DNA of 64,000 nucleotides from Streptomyces sp. ISL-12 (GCF_018614415.1 NZ_JAGGOO010000144.1:1-64000); one strand, 5' to 3'; counted from the stretch's first letter, positions 43,393-51,998 are shown. A program made the numbers and translations. Notes: generated by a model from the sequence alone, not told the origin.

Positions 43393-44301
43393 ATGGCCAT
43401 GAGGGAGATCGAGGAGATCGGCGATGTGGAGAAGCGCTACGAAGTGCTGGACATGGTCGGCGACGGCGGCCAGGGCGACCTTTTCCTCGGGCGTGACCGC
43501 AGCAACGGGCAGAAGGTGGCGTTGAAGCTGCAGAAGGCCCGGGACCTCGGCCCCGAAAGCGATTTCCACTGGGCCGGTGATGAACTCCTCGAAGAAGGGT
43601 CACGCATGATGATGCTGACGGGAATCCAGGAAATTCCCGAAGTCATCGCCACGGGGACACACCGGCGACGCCGGTGCCTAGTCATGGAGTTCGTCGAAGG
43701 GCACCACCTGCGGAAGGTCCTGTCGGCGGCCCTGCCCGTCAAGGATCCTGTAACCGTTGCGGCCGTCATCGGCCAACTGTGCGAAATTCTGGCGGAAGTC
43801 CACGACCGGAATCTGGTGCACTGCGACCTCAAGCCCGAGAACGTCATCGTGCAACCGGACGGCAGCCTCCGGCTCATTGACATGGGCCACGCGGTCGTAG
43901 CGAATCGAAAGACGGAATACGCACGCGGCACGCGCGGCTGGGCCTCCCCTGAGCAGTCCGACGCGTGCCCGTCAGGTCTGACGCGGCAAGCGGACATCTT
44001 CGCACTCGGCTGCATCCTGCTGGAGATGACCGTGATGCGGCTGCCCTACGGCGGACAGGACGAGCGGGCGGAAGAGGGCACCCCGGTACTGCCGGCCGAC
44101 AAACTCGCCGAGCTACCCCCGGAGTTCGCCTCCCTGGCGCTGTGGATGGTCCGGTGGGAGGCGGCGGAGCGCCCGGCGGACGTCCGTGAGGTGTTCGACC
44201 GGCTCCGACCGTATCTGCCCCAGCTTGGCTCGCGACGGCCGCCGAAACGCCTACGCCCGGACCCGACCGAGTACTACCGCACGCATCTGCCCCGGCTATG
44301 A
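43393..44301 (+). CDS. Ser/Thr protein kinase linked to the pPIWI_RE operon
   Basis: 302 residues, a single Hanks-type kinase domain with no membrane segment or sensor. Motifs are GDGGQGDLFLGRD (P-loop), VALKLQK with the ATP-binding Lys, HCDLKPENV (catalytic loop), LIDMGHA in place of DFG, and GWASPEQ as the activation-segment end. It is soluble and probably phosphorylates a partner in this locus, such as the helicase, the PIWI protein or the convergent STAND protein. The start is ATG 43393, with ATG 43399 an equal option given AGGTGG at 43387-43392. Confidence 0.85.
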   Translation: MAMREIEEIGDVEKRYEVLDMVGDGGQGDLFLGRDRSNGQKVALKLQKARDLGPESDFHWAGDELLEEGSRMMMLTGIQEIPEVIATGTHRRRRCLVMEFVEGHHLRKVLSAALPVKDPVTVAAVIGQLCEILAEVHDRNLVHCDLKPENVIVQPDGSLRLIDMGHAVVANRKTEYARGTRGWASPEQSDACPSGLTRQADIFALGCILLEMTVMRLPYGGQDERAEEGTPVLPADKLAELPPEFASLALWMVRWEAAERPADVREVFDRLRPYLPQLGSRRPPKRLRPDPTEYYRTHLPRL

Positions 44302-44331
44302 CGGTGAGCCGACGGCCACCGACCGGTCGGG

Positions 44332-47091
44332 TCACCTCAGCCCTTCCAGCCGCTCTCGGACCTCCCGCACCCCCTCACCGTCCATCAGCTCGCGCAGCAC
44401 GATGACTCTCTCCAGCTCCCGCACCGCCGCGTCGGTGTCGCCGGCGGACACCAGGACATCAGCGAAGAGCATCCGTACCTTCTCCTCGTTGGGCCAGTTC
44501 TCCTGTTCGCGGTAGATGTCGGAGGCCTGCCGGTACAGGGTGATGGCCTCGTCCCGTTCGGAACGGGCCAGGTGCACCTTGGCCAGGGTGAACAGCACAT
44601 CGGCCAGGCCGCTGCGCTCCGTCGTGCGCTCCACCACGCCCAGGGCGTCGACGCACCGACGGAGCGCCCGCTCGTGCTCGCCCCGGTCGAGGTGGATCGC
44701 GCCGAGGACGTTCAGCACAGCCGCTTCCCCGACCCGGTCGGACACCTCCCGGCACAACGCCAGTGCGCGGCCGAGCGCTTCCTCCGCTCCCGTCCGGTCG
44801 CCCTGCTTGCGCAGGGTGAGTCCGAGCCGGTGCAGCGTACGGGCCAGACTCAGCCGGCCTTCCGTGCTGCGGTCCTCCTCGCTGAGCCGGACGGCCCTGC
44901 GCAGGTTGCCCACAGCCAAGTCGTACTCACCGAGCCGCCAGTGGGTCCCTGCCAGCGACCGGTAGACCATGGCGCAATCGACCGGGCCGGCGACGGTTTC
45001 CGCCGCCTCGGCGGCGTACCGGAGGTTCTGCCGCGCATCATCGAGCAGGCGACGGCGCCACTGGTAGATGACCAGGGCCATCGGAAGCAGCCACACGTAC
45101 CGGTCGATACGCCGATTGATCGCTAAGCGAATGCCTCGCTGGACGGCGGGGTACTCCTCGTCCAGGAACGCCATCGCCTCCGCGAGGTCCGCGGGGTCGG
45201 TGACCCTGACCGCTCCGGGCTCGCCGGTGGGCAGGGTGCGTTCGCGGTCGAGCACCCGGTCGCAGGCGCGGACGTTGTGCAGCTGGTGTTCCAGCACCTG
45301 CCGTACGGTCGCCCGCTCGATCTCCGCGTTCTCTCCGTCCGGCACCGGCCGCACGTGCCGAAGGGCGAAGGCCCGCACGAGGTCGTGCAGCCCATAGCGG
45401 TCGCCGTGATGTTCCACCAGGTTCGCCACCACGAGGTCCACCAGGGCCCGGTCGGTACGCGTCCCTTCGTCCACTGCCCGTCCCAGATCCATCACCGCCT
45501 CCCAGGAAGCGCTGGGCCCGGGGTGGACGGCGAGCTGCCACAGCAGCAGCCGGGCTTCCTCATTCAGCACGCGCACGGAGCAGTTGAGTGCTGCGCGGAC
45601 CGACAGTTCGTGCTCGGGCAGGTCCAGGGTGTCCAGCTTCGCCCGCTCCAGCTCCTTCTCCATCTCCCGCACCAGGGCAGGGAGGGTGTGCAGCGGACGC
45701 GCACCGACCTCCAAGAGCCGGGCCACCACCACGAGGGCCAACGGCAGCCGACCGCAGAGGTGGACCAGCTTGCTGAAGGGCACGGCGTGCTTGGCCCGGT
45801 CCTCGGCCGACACTTTCTCGTGGAGTACCTCCAGGGCGTCCGCCTCGTGCAGCGGCTCCATCTTGCGGAACAACACCTTTCTCTCGGACTGTAGCCGCAA
45901 GAGGTCGTTACGACTGGTGACGATCACGGCGCAGGTACCGTCTCCGGGAAGCAGCGGCAGCACCTGCTGGGCGCTGAGCGCGTCGTCGAGGACGATGAGC
46001 ACCGACCGGTGGGCCAGCGCCGACCGCAGCGCGTTGCTCTTGCTCTCCGTTCCGGTCACCGTGGCGTAGGGCGGCAGCGCGGCCAGAAAGCCGTCCAGGA
46101 CCTCGTCCGGTTCGGCGGGCCGCACGTCTCCGTCGGCGAATCCGTTCAGTTCGCCGCGCAGCACCCCGTCGGGAAACCGCTCCCGCAGCCGACCGGCTAG
46201 GTTCTCGGCCACCGTGGTCTTCCCGACACCCGCCATGCCGCTGATCAGGACCAGCGCCAGCTTGCCGGCATCCTGTTCCTCGCACACGGCCTCGAAGAGG
46301 TCGCCGATCAGCTCGTCCTGCCCGATCGGCTTGCGCCTGCCGCCGGGCAACTGGTCGGGAACGGGGGGCAGGAGCACCCCGCCCGGACGGCGGCTCTCTC
46401 CCCGGACCTGGTCAATGGCGCTCTGTACATCGACATCCGCTTTTCCGTTACGCTTCTCCCACTTCTTGATGAGCCGCTCACGTTGGGACTCCGGCAGGTC
46501 TGCGTGGGCGAGCAGGTAAAACCGGAAGATCTGGGGCAATTCCGGCGCGCGCTCGAACCATTTCTCCGTCTCCTCGCGCAGCCATTTGGCCTCCCTGGAC
46601 TTGTAGGCTGCGTCCAGCCGCGCGTACACGGCGGCCATCAACTCGGCCCGTAGCTCCTCCCGACGCAAGTGGAAGCCGGTCTCGGACAGTCCGTGCAGCG
46701 GTTCGTCCTCGCCGTCCCACTCCTCCAAGGCCGCGCCGAGCAGCTCGAACTGCGCTTTGCAGGTCAGTCCCTCAGCCTGCTTCACCTTTTCGCGAAAACG
46801 GAGCAGGTCGACGTCTCCCACCGGCACGCGGAGCGTGCAGTAACCCGACTTGCCGCTATGGGGCACGGACTCCTGGCCCAACCGCTTCCGCAGGTCGGCG
46901 ACGACGCGGTTAACCAGATCGCCGACGTCCTCGACGCCCTCCCAGAGGACTTCGGCTATGTCCTTCCTCTTACATCGGCAGTCTGGCGAGGTCACCAGGA
47001 GCGCGAACAGGGCCGCCACCTTCGACCCTTCGACCACCCTCCTGCCACCGTCCCCTTCGGCTCGCACCGGGCCCAGCACGTACCCCTCCAT
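44332..47091 (-). CDS. BTAD-like/NB-ARC/TPR STAND ATPase
   Basis: 919 residues. The N-terminal 220 residues combine a winged helix and a BTAD-like helical region (GPVRAEGDGG; LFALLVTSPDCRCKRKDIAE). The NB-ARC domain follows: Walker A ISGMAGVGKTTVAENLAGR, Walker B VLIVLDDALS and CGRLPLALVVV. The C-terminal 300 residues are TPR repeats (GEYDLAVGNLRRAVRL; GEHERALRRCVDAL). STAND proteins act as signal-triggered switches, either as AfsR-like regulators or as immune effectors. Convergent placement with the kinase makes regulation by phosphorylation conceivable, as AfsK does for AfsR (inference). ATG 47091 is chosen because the domain begins there. Confidence 0.85.
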   Translation of the reverse strand: MEGYVLGPVRAEGDGGRRVVEGSKVAALFALLVTSPDCRCKRKDIAEVLWEGVEDVGDLVNRVVADLRKRLGQESVPHSGKSGYCTLRVPVGDVDLLRFREKVKQAEGLTCKAQFELLGAALEEWDGEDEPLHGLSETGFHLRREELRAELMAAVYARLDAAYKSREAKWLREETEKWFERAPELPQIFRFYLLAHADLPESQRERLIKKWEKRNGKADVDVQSAIDQVRGESRRPGGVLLPPVPDQLPGGRRKPIGQDELIGDLFEAVCEEQDAGKLALVLISGMAGVGKTTVAENLAGRLRERFPDGVLRGELNGFADGDVRPAEPDEVLDGFLAALPPYATVTGTESKSNALRSALAHRSVLIVLDDALSAQQVLPLLPGDGTCAVIVTSRNDLLRLQSERKVLFRKMEPLHEADALEVLHEKVSAEDRAKHAVPFSKLVHLCGRLPLALVVVARLLEVGARPLHTLPALVREMEKELERAKLDTLDLPEHELSVRAALNCSVRVLNEEARLLLWQLAVHPGPSASWEAVMDLGRAVDEGTRTDRALVDLVVANLVEHHGDRYGLHDLVRAFALRHVRPVPDGENAEIERATVRQVLEHQLHNVRACDRVLDRERTLPTGEPGAVRVTDPADLAEAMAFLDEEYPAVQRGIRLAINRRIDRYVWLLPMALVIYQWRRRLLDDARQNLRYAAEAAETVAGPVDCAMVYRSLAGTHWRLGEYDLAVGNLRRAVRLSEEDRSTEGRLSLARTLHRLGLTLRKQGDRTGAEEALGRALALCREVSDRVGEAAVLNVLGAIHLDRGEHERALRRCVDALGVVERTTERSGLADVLFTLAKVHLARSERDEAITLYRQASDIYREQENWPNEEKVRMLFADVLVSAGDTDAAVRELERVIVLRELMDGEGVREVRERLEGLR

Positions 47092-47337
47092 CGCCCTCCC
47101 CCTCACCGCGCCGCAGTCAGTGATCCGGCCCCCTCGCCGGCGCTCCTTCATCTGTGCGCCGCGCTGTGCCGCTTCACACGCGCTTGCTTCTTCACGCCCC
47201 CCGGGGACTCAGTTATCCCTCAGTTTTCGCTCTGCGGCCCCGCTTCACCCCCGGGCACGATGGCACCAGCCGCTCGCAGAAGCACGAAACGGCGGCTTAG
47301 TCATCCATCGACTCATCAGAGAGGAACCGCGAACCCG

Positions 47338-47496
47338 ATGAACAGCCGTCAGCGCAACCGCCGGGCAGCCCGTCTGCGCCAGTCCCCCGACTGGCCGCCG
47401 AGCCGCCGCCGGCGGGCGGCCGTCCGGACCGAGGACACCACCCCGGCGACCCCGCCCACCGAGGCGCCGGACACCTCGTCCTCCGAGACCGCCTGA
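47338..47496 (+). CDS. small basic hypothetical protein
   Basis: 52 residues: Arg-rich at the start (NSRQRNRRAARLRQSPDW), then Thr/Pro-rich. ATG 47338 lies about 12 bases after GAGAGGA. A strong hairpin terminator follows 12 bases after its stop, which supports a real transcription unit. It diverges from the STAND gene. Function is unknown. Confidence 0.45.
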   Translation: MNSRQRNRRAARLRQSPDWPPSRRRRAAVRTEDTTPATPPTEAPDTSSSETA

Positions 47497-47508
47497 GCGC
47501 AACAGTTC

Positions 47509-47537
47509 GTGGGTGCCCGTTCTGTACGGGCACCCAC
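47509..47537 (+). terminator. hairpin terminator
   Basis: An 11-bp perfect stem (GTGGGTGCCCG and its complement) with a 7-base loop lies just after the small basic ORF. The remaining bases to 47800 hold no gene but carry a likely promoter for the next pair. Confidence 0.72.
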
Positions 47538-47800
47538 CAGCCTCGCGAACTTCGTCACCGGCGAGCTCGCGGCCTGGCTGCCGCGCTTGTTACACGCTCG
47601 TGGCCAAAGGCGGCGTTACCTGGTCGAGAAGACCACTACCGCATGCTCACGCATCAAAGTGAGGCTGGTGGGGCTCATCTCCGCTTGACGCGGATATGAG
47701 CCGGTACGTCCCCACCACAGGACCCACCTCGTCCAGCATCTCGGTATCTCCAGCACCTCCGGACTCAGGTTTCCGCAGTCCGAAGAGAGGACATTTCCTG

Positions 47801-48568
47801 ATGTATCCATCGCACAGCAGTGCGTTCGCCTCGGTGAGGCGGCACTTCGACGATCCCCGGACCAGTGACGCGGTCTTCGTGCTCGTCCCCACGGACGCCG
47901 ACGAGGCTGATCCGGTCCGGCTGACCGCCGCCGAGACGCACGAGGCCTTGTACGGCCCCGGCTCCGACCCGCAGTTCGCCACCGCGGTCTGGAAGGAGGT
48001 CATCCGCACGGCGCAGAGCGACCTGACTCCAGACAGCACGGGGAAACTCCTGGCAATCTGGCTGGCCCTGCCCCGGTTGACCGGGACGGTCCACCGGGTC
48101 TGCACGCGCCTGCGGGCCGACCGGTCGGACGTGGAGGCCGAGATGGTCCTGGCTCTCCTGGAGAAGCTGGCGGATCGGGACGGCGCGAGCTGTCTCACCG
48201 ACTCCTCCCTGCTGCACGCGGCGCGCGCCAGGGCGTGGCATCTCGCCCGGGAAGGGCTGCGGGAGCTTCCCTCCACCCAGATCGAACGCATCACCGAGGA
48301 GCACGCTCTCACTGCGTCCGGCGAGGAGGCGAACGCTCCGGCGGCGGAGAGCCTGGACGTACGGGTCGACCGTCCGGACGGTCCGGACGGGCTGTGCGCA
48401 CCGCTGCGTTTCCAGGTGCGCCCGGAGCATCTGCGCCGACAGGGAATCTTCATCGACACCGACGACGGGTCGCAGGACCGTTCGGCGGGTCACAGCCCCG
48501 GCAAGAGGCGACGGCCCGGGCGCCGCGCGGACACCCGGCCGGTCCGCCCTGCGGGGAGGCGAGGGTGA
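47801..48568 (+). CDS. hypothetical protein coupled to excisionase-like HTH gene
   Basis: 255 residues, mostly helical and soluble. Seen are YPSHSSAFASVRRHFDD at the N-terminus, a central helical part (VHRVCTRLRADRSDVEAEM) and a strongly basic tail (PGKRRRPGRRADTRPVRPAG). I do not recognise the family. The tail suggests nucleic acid contact. ATG 47801 follows GAAGAGAGG by about 10 bases. Its stop overlaps the GTG start of the HTH gene as GTGA, so the two act as one unit. Such pairs are common in actinobacterial integrative elements, but no integrase is present. Confidence 0.6.
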   Translation: MYPSHSSAFASVRRHFDDPRTSDAVFVLVPTDADEADPVRLTAAETHEALYGPGSDPQFATAVWKEVIRTAQSDLTPDSTGKLLAIWLALPRLTGTVHRVCTRLRADRSDVEAEMVLALLEKLADRDGASCLTDSSLLHAARARAWHLAREGLRELPSTQIERITEEHALTASGEEANAPAAESLDVRVDRPDGPDGLCAPLRFQVRPEHLRRQGIFIDTDDGSQDRSAGHSPGKRRRPGRRADTRPVRPAGRRG

Positions 48569-48840
48569 AGGACCCGGCAGAGGGCCGCCTCAGTTTCACG
48601 GAGATGTTCGACCTGCCCGTCGCAGTGGACCTGCGCACGGCGGCCCGAGCACTCGGAATCGGCTCGACGACCGCGTACCGGCTGATTCGCGAGCACGAGT
48701 TCCCCTGCCCCGTCCTCCGCATCGGACGTAGGTACAGGATTCCGACCAACGAGCTGATGCGCACCCTGGGGATCGAGGACCGCCCGCTGTACAGCGTGGA
48801 CCCGGAAGAGGACACGGACGATCCGAGCGTCGGCTTCTGA
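48565..48840 (+). CDS. excisionase-family helix-turn-helix protein
   Basis: 91 residues. The core LRTAARALGIGSTTAYRLI followed by FPCPVLRIGRRYRIPTNEL is the MerR-like winged-helix domain of the excisionase/AlpA family. The C-terminus is acidic. It is probably a DNA-binding regulator or recombination directionality factor. The GTG start overlaps the upstream stop. A strong terminator follows. Confidence 0.78.
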   Translation: MKDPAEGRLSFTEMFDLPVAVDLRTAARALGIGSTTAYRLIREHEFPCPVLRIGRRYRIPTNELMRTLGIEDRPLYSVDPEEDTDDPSVGF

Positions 48841-48849
48841 CGGTAACCA

Positions 48850-48887
48850 CCGTGCGGCTCCGTGGCATCGGCCACGGAGCCGCACGG
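48850..48887 (+). terminator. hairpin terminator
   Basis: A perfect 17-bp stem (48850-48866 with 48871-48887, beginning CCGTGCGGCTCCGTGGC) and a 4-base ATCG loop, 10 bases after the HTH gene stop. Confidence 0.8.
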
Positions 48888-49129
48888 CCCTGCCTCCTAC
48901 GACGGGCCGTTCGCCGCCGACGTGCGCCGCACGGTTCTCCACGGCTGCTCGGCAATCGGAGGGCGAAGGGATGCCCTCCTTCTTCGCCGAGCGGTTCGGT
49001 GGCCGACAGCCCGCGCGCGTCGGCCAGTTCGTGACCCCGCCGGCGATCACCGACCCGAGCTACGGCGAGCACGCCCGTCAACCCCGAGCCTGCCGGTGAG
49101 CCGTCGACGCACGCTTCGGCGCCCGCGTC

Positions 49130-49470
49130 ATGATCGCCGCGCCCGGCCGGGGCGCGGATCTGAACGGCCCGGCGGCCCAGCCCTACACACCGCTCGCCAC
49201 GACCGCCTTCGAGGGGATGCCCCCGAAGGTCCTCGTCGTCGTGGGCACGAAGGGCTGGCACCCACCCAATCTTCTCCGACCGGCAGGACTGGGGAAGCGA
49301 CGCCTACACGGCGTCTCCCGCACCGAAGACCAGGTTGGACAACTTCGACGACGCGGAGCACGGGCTGGGCGGCATCCCGGCCTTCGACGCTGCCGAGGCC
49401 ACCGACGAGAACCCCGACCGCGTCACCGCCGCACGAGCCCTCGTCCGGGCGCACCTGCGCGCCCGAGTTG
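49130..49470 (+). pseudogene. decayed alpha/beta-hydrolase, C-terminal fragment
   Basis: Two adjacent frames together give the end of an alpha/beta-hydrolase: ADLNGPAAQPYTPL and PPKVLVVVGTK in one, then FSDRQDWGSDAYTASPAPKT, DAEHGLGGIPAFDAAEATDE and NPDRVTAARALVRAHLR in the other. The shift lies near 49258. The AEHGLGG...DAAE.TDENP.RV pattern is one I know from chlorophyllase-like hydrolases of actinomycetes. The N-terminal half with the nucleophile is missing. A short open stretch at 48971-49099 (SFFAERFGGRQPARVGQFVT) may be another remnant. Confidence 0.6.
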
Positions 49471-49504
49471 TGCCCGCAGGAACCGGACTGCTACCGGGCC
49501 ACCG

Positions 49505-49822
49505 CGGTCCGCGCATCAGCTCCCACTGCTCCCGGTCCCGCTTCGTGAAGCCGTCAGGCGTGACGTCGTGCCCTGGCGCCTTCAGTTCCAGGAAGCCGGT
49601 GATGCGCCCCGATGTCTCCACCGCGTAGTCCGGACGCACCCGGGCCTCGGGCAAGGGATGCTCAGGATGAAGGCGAGGACTCAGCTTCCAGCGCGCCCCG
49701 AATGTCTCCACCAGCTTCGCCACCGGCAGGCTGATGGACGCCTCCGTGTCGCTGCCCCGCAGACGCTCCCTGCACTCGGATCCAGAGTCCGCCACGAGAG
49801 CCCGTATCCATTCCTCCGGCAC
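49505..49822 (-). pseudogene. truncated PD-(D/E)XK restriction/modification-type fragment
   Basis: About 105 residues from GTG 49822, which has GAGGGG upstream. It contains SISLPVAKLVETFGARWKLS and RPDYAVETSGRITGFLELK, a classic D...ExK site as at the N-terminus of type IIG-like or N6-methylase-fused restriction proteins. After REQWELM the similarity stops abruptly near 49505, where the hydrolase remnant ends from the other side. The methylase part is gone, so this is a deletion remnant. The bases 49823-50189 upstream hold nothing that I can support. Confidence 0.55.
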
Positions 49823-50189
49823 CTTGTCCCCCTCCAAGCTGTGGACGTGGGCGGTGGGTACCGCAGACACAGCTTGTTGGAGGCGAGAGGACCGGCTCAG
49901 TGCGCACGGAGGGCGCGCGAGGGGCACGGACAGCGCGTTCCGTGACCGCTGGGAAAGCAGGGGCGGGTGTTGGTTGGGAAGAGACCGCCGTAGCCAATGC
50001 GGACCTTGCCTGCCGCCCGAACGGGAAGGCGCGTGGGACGCCATTCTCGCGCCGAGCGGACCCGCTGCCCCATCTCGCGAAAGCAGACGAATCCACCCGC
50101 TGAACGAACGGGTCAGTCCCCCGGCGGACTGCCAGAAGCCAGCACCGCTCCCAGAACCTGATTCCGTCCCGTACCCACGACGTCGAATG

Positions 50190-50582
50190 TCAGGAAACGG
50201 GGAACCAGGCCGACAGGCGCTTGGCAATAGCCGGTACATCGATGTTGTCCTGCGCGACTTCCTCGACGAACGGGCCAGCCACGGACACGGGTGGCGGGGC
50301 GGTACTGGCGCTGACGCCGTTGAACCGCAGGAAGACACGCATGGCAAGCCAGGCGGTGCGCTTGTTGCCGTCGATCAGCGCGTGATTGCGAGCGACGGAG
50401 TGCAGCAGTGCCGCCGCCTTGTCGTGCAGCGTGGGATACAGCTCGGCCCCGAACACGTTCGTCCGGGGCCGTTCGATCGCTGACACCAAAAGTCCCATGT
50501 CACGCACGCTGTGCTCGGTATCGTTGACCGTGCGCGCGATGGTCAGGATCTCGTCGATACGGATGTAGCGCACTTGGGTCAC
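50190..50582 (-). CDS. Doc-type Fic toxin
   Basis: 130 residues. The Fic/Doc active site is HALIDGNKRTAWLA, with His, Asp and Asn-Lys-Arg in place. The length fits the Doc (death on curing) group, which in phage P1 phosphorylates EF-Tu. The start is GTG 50582, overlapping the antitoxin stop as GTGA, so toxin synthesis depends on antitoxin translation. It is probably a stabilising module of the island. Confidence 0.87.
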   Translation of the reverse strand: MTQVRYIRIDEILTIARTVNDTEHSVRDMGLLVSAIERPRTNVFGAELYPTLHDKAAALLHSVARNHALIDGNKRTAWLAMRVFLRFNGVSASTAPPPVSVAGPFVEEVAQDNIDVPAIAKRLSAWFPVS

Positions 50583-50772
50583 TTCAGGTAGTCCAGGATC
50601 TCCGCATCGCTGTCCATCAGCTCGGCCAGGACGTCATCGACCTTCAGCTCGGCCCGGTTCTGGGCGTCCCGGATGGCCTCGATGGCAAGTTCCTGCTTGC
50701 TGCGACCCTCCCGACGAGCCCGCTCGGTGAGCTTCGCGTCGAGGTCTTCGGGGAGTCGGAGTGTCATCGCCA
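50579..50772 (-). CDS. ribbon-helix-helix antitoxin
   Basis: 64 residues. TLRLPEDLDAKLTERARREG is a CopG/Arc-type ribbon-helix-helix segment that binds DNA; the acidic C-terminus (DVLAELMDSDAEILDYL) should wrap the toxin. ATG 50772 (or 50766) is the start. Inverted repeats directly upstream are likely autoregulatory operators. Confidence 0.82.
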
Positions 50773-50780
50773 TACAGGAA

Positions 50781-50815
50781 TGATACCGGACTGGTATCTG
50801 GGTGCTAGGTGATAC
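50781..50815. promoter_or_regulatory. toxin-antitoxin operator repeats
   Basis: GATACC (50781-50786) and GGTATC (50792-50797) form an inverted repeat with a 5-base spacer, and another GATACC lies at 50810-50815. They begin nine bases before the antitoxin start, which fits ribbon-helix-helix autorepression. Confidence 0.65.
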
Positions 50816-51133
50816 CAGCCGGCTCAAGGCCTCGGACCACGACGCCGTCCTTCGTGGCCCGGTCGGGCCGCGGTCTCGGTTCCGAGGTGCGTGCGACGAG
50901 GTAGCAGCACGCGCCGCCACTGGCGAGGCCCAGGGCCGGAGAGGTCCGAGGTCGAGGCTTCCGATATTCGAGCGTCATCCGAGCGTCAAAAATTCTGCAT
51001 TGCGCATCGCCACGTCACCGCGAGACCCACGCCGGCCCTTGAACCTGCAGCTCAGAGCGTTCTGCACAAGCGAACCTCAGTCGACGCATTCCGCGAGCGA
51101 AACAGGTCGAGCTGACCACCTGAAATGCAAAAC

Positions 51134-51208
51134 GGCAGGTCAGAGGCCCTTCGCGGCAGGCTCCAGAATCGCCACGCATTCCACATGATGCGTCATCGCG
51201 AAACATGT
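51134..51208 (-). repeat. attachment-site-like copy B: 3' end of an RNA methyltransferase gene
   Basis: Read leftward it encodes FAMTHHVECVAILEPAAKGL and a stop, the same enzyme end as copy A at 34043-34129. One extra base just before the conserved part puts the upstream codons out of frame, and no body of the gene exists upstream. Most differences between the copies fall at third codon positions. The surrounding 50816-51494 holds no gene that I can support. Confidence 0.65.
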
Positions 51209-51494
51209 GGAACAAAAACAGGTGAAGAAATCCACTGGTCAGCAACCTGCGCGACAGAATTAGGGCAAATCGGTCCCGTGCATTGTGTGCGCTGTGGGCG
51301 TTGCGCGCACGAGCCTGACGCACGCCGCCAAGGGTTCTACCGACCTGCATCAGCCTCCCGCACGACCGACGCCTCAAGGCCCACATCGCTCGCCTTCTGT
51401 CTCGTGGCCCCCTTGTTCACGCCGTCATGAGCTTGGAGGAAGGTTGCGGCCCGCGCCTTGCGGCAAGCCCCGCAGGCGATGGCCGCACCCGAGG

Positions 51495-51998
51495 CTACTG
51501 GCGGTCGTGCCGCCTCGGCGACGGCCCGAGGGAGGAGGGGAGTTCTTCAGAAGGTTCATCCCGGTCGAGCGGTCCCCAGCGCCCGGGCTGTTCGGTGACG
51601 ATGCGGCAGGCGTCCGTGATCACCTGGTCGGCGATCCAGCCGAGGGGTTCGATCTCCGTCACGAGTGGTTCGTTGTCCGGGCCGCGGGCCGTCTCGGAGC
51701 CGTGCAGGACCCAGGGGCGGGTGCGGGCGTCCTTGACGTGCGGCAGGTGGCAGTAGTCGTACAGCCGCCGGGCGACCCAGACCCGCACGAGCCGCTCACC
51801 CCACCAGTCCTCGAGATCCAGCGGGCTGGCCGACAGGCCCGGCAGCTTGATCCCGGTCAGATCGTCCGTACTGCTCGTCTTCGGCAGGTCGCGTTGCGGC
51901 CCGCGGGACCAGCGCACGTAGAGACCGTGGCGGCGGGTGATGAGCCGGATGAGCTCATCGAGGCTGCTGAACGTCGGCAGGTCGATGGTCTTGGTCAT
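51495..51998 (-). CDS. DUF6098-like protein
   Basis: 167 residues. The segments LDELIRLITRRHGLYVRWSR, STDDLTGIKLPGLSASPL and WVARRLYDYCHLPHVK match a Streptomyces family that I know as DUF6098 (from memory). Function is unknown; such genes occur among stress-related genes. It lies 30 bases after the DUF5133-like gene on the same strand, so they form an operon. Confidence 0.68.
   Translation of the reverse strand: MTKTIDLPTFSSLDELIRLITRRHGLYVRWSRGPQRDLPKTSSTDDLTGIKLPGLSASPLDLEDWWGERLVRVWVARRLYDYCHLPHVKDARTRPWVLHGSETARGPDNEPLVTEIEPLGWIADQVITDACRIVTEQPGRWGPLDRDEPSEELPSSLGPSPRRHDRQ

Noticed and set aside
34043..51208. Calling the island an active integrative element
   Set aside because: No integrase, relaxase or replication gene is visible between the repeats, so only an island or remnant is claimed.
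51015..51386. 123-codon leftward open frame over the right boundary repeat
   Set aside because: It does not use the conserved methyltransferase frame and has no recognisable domain.
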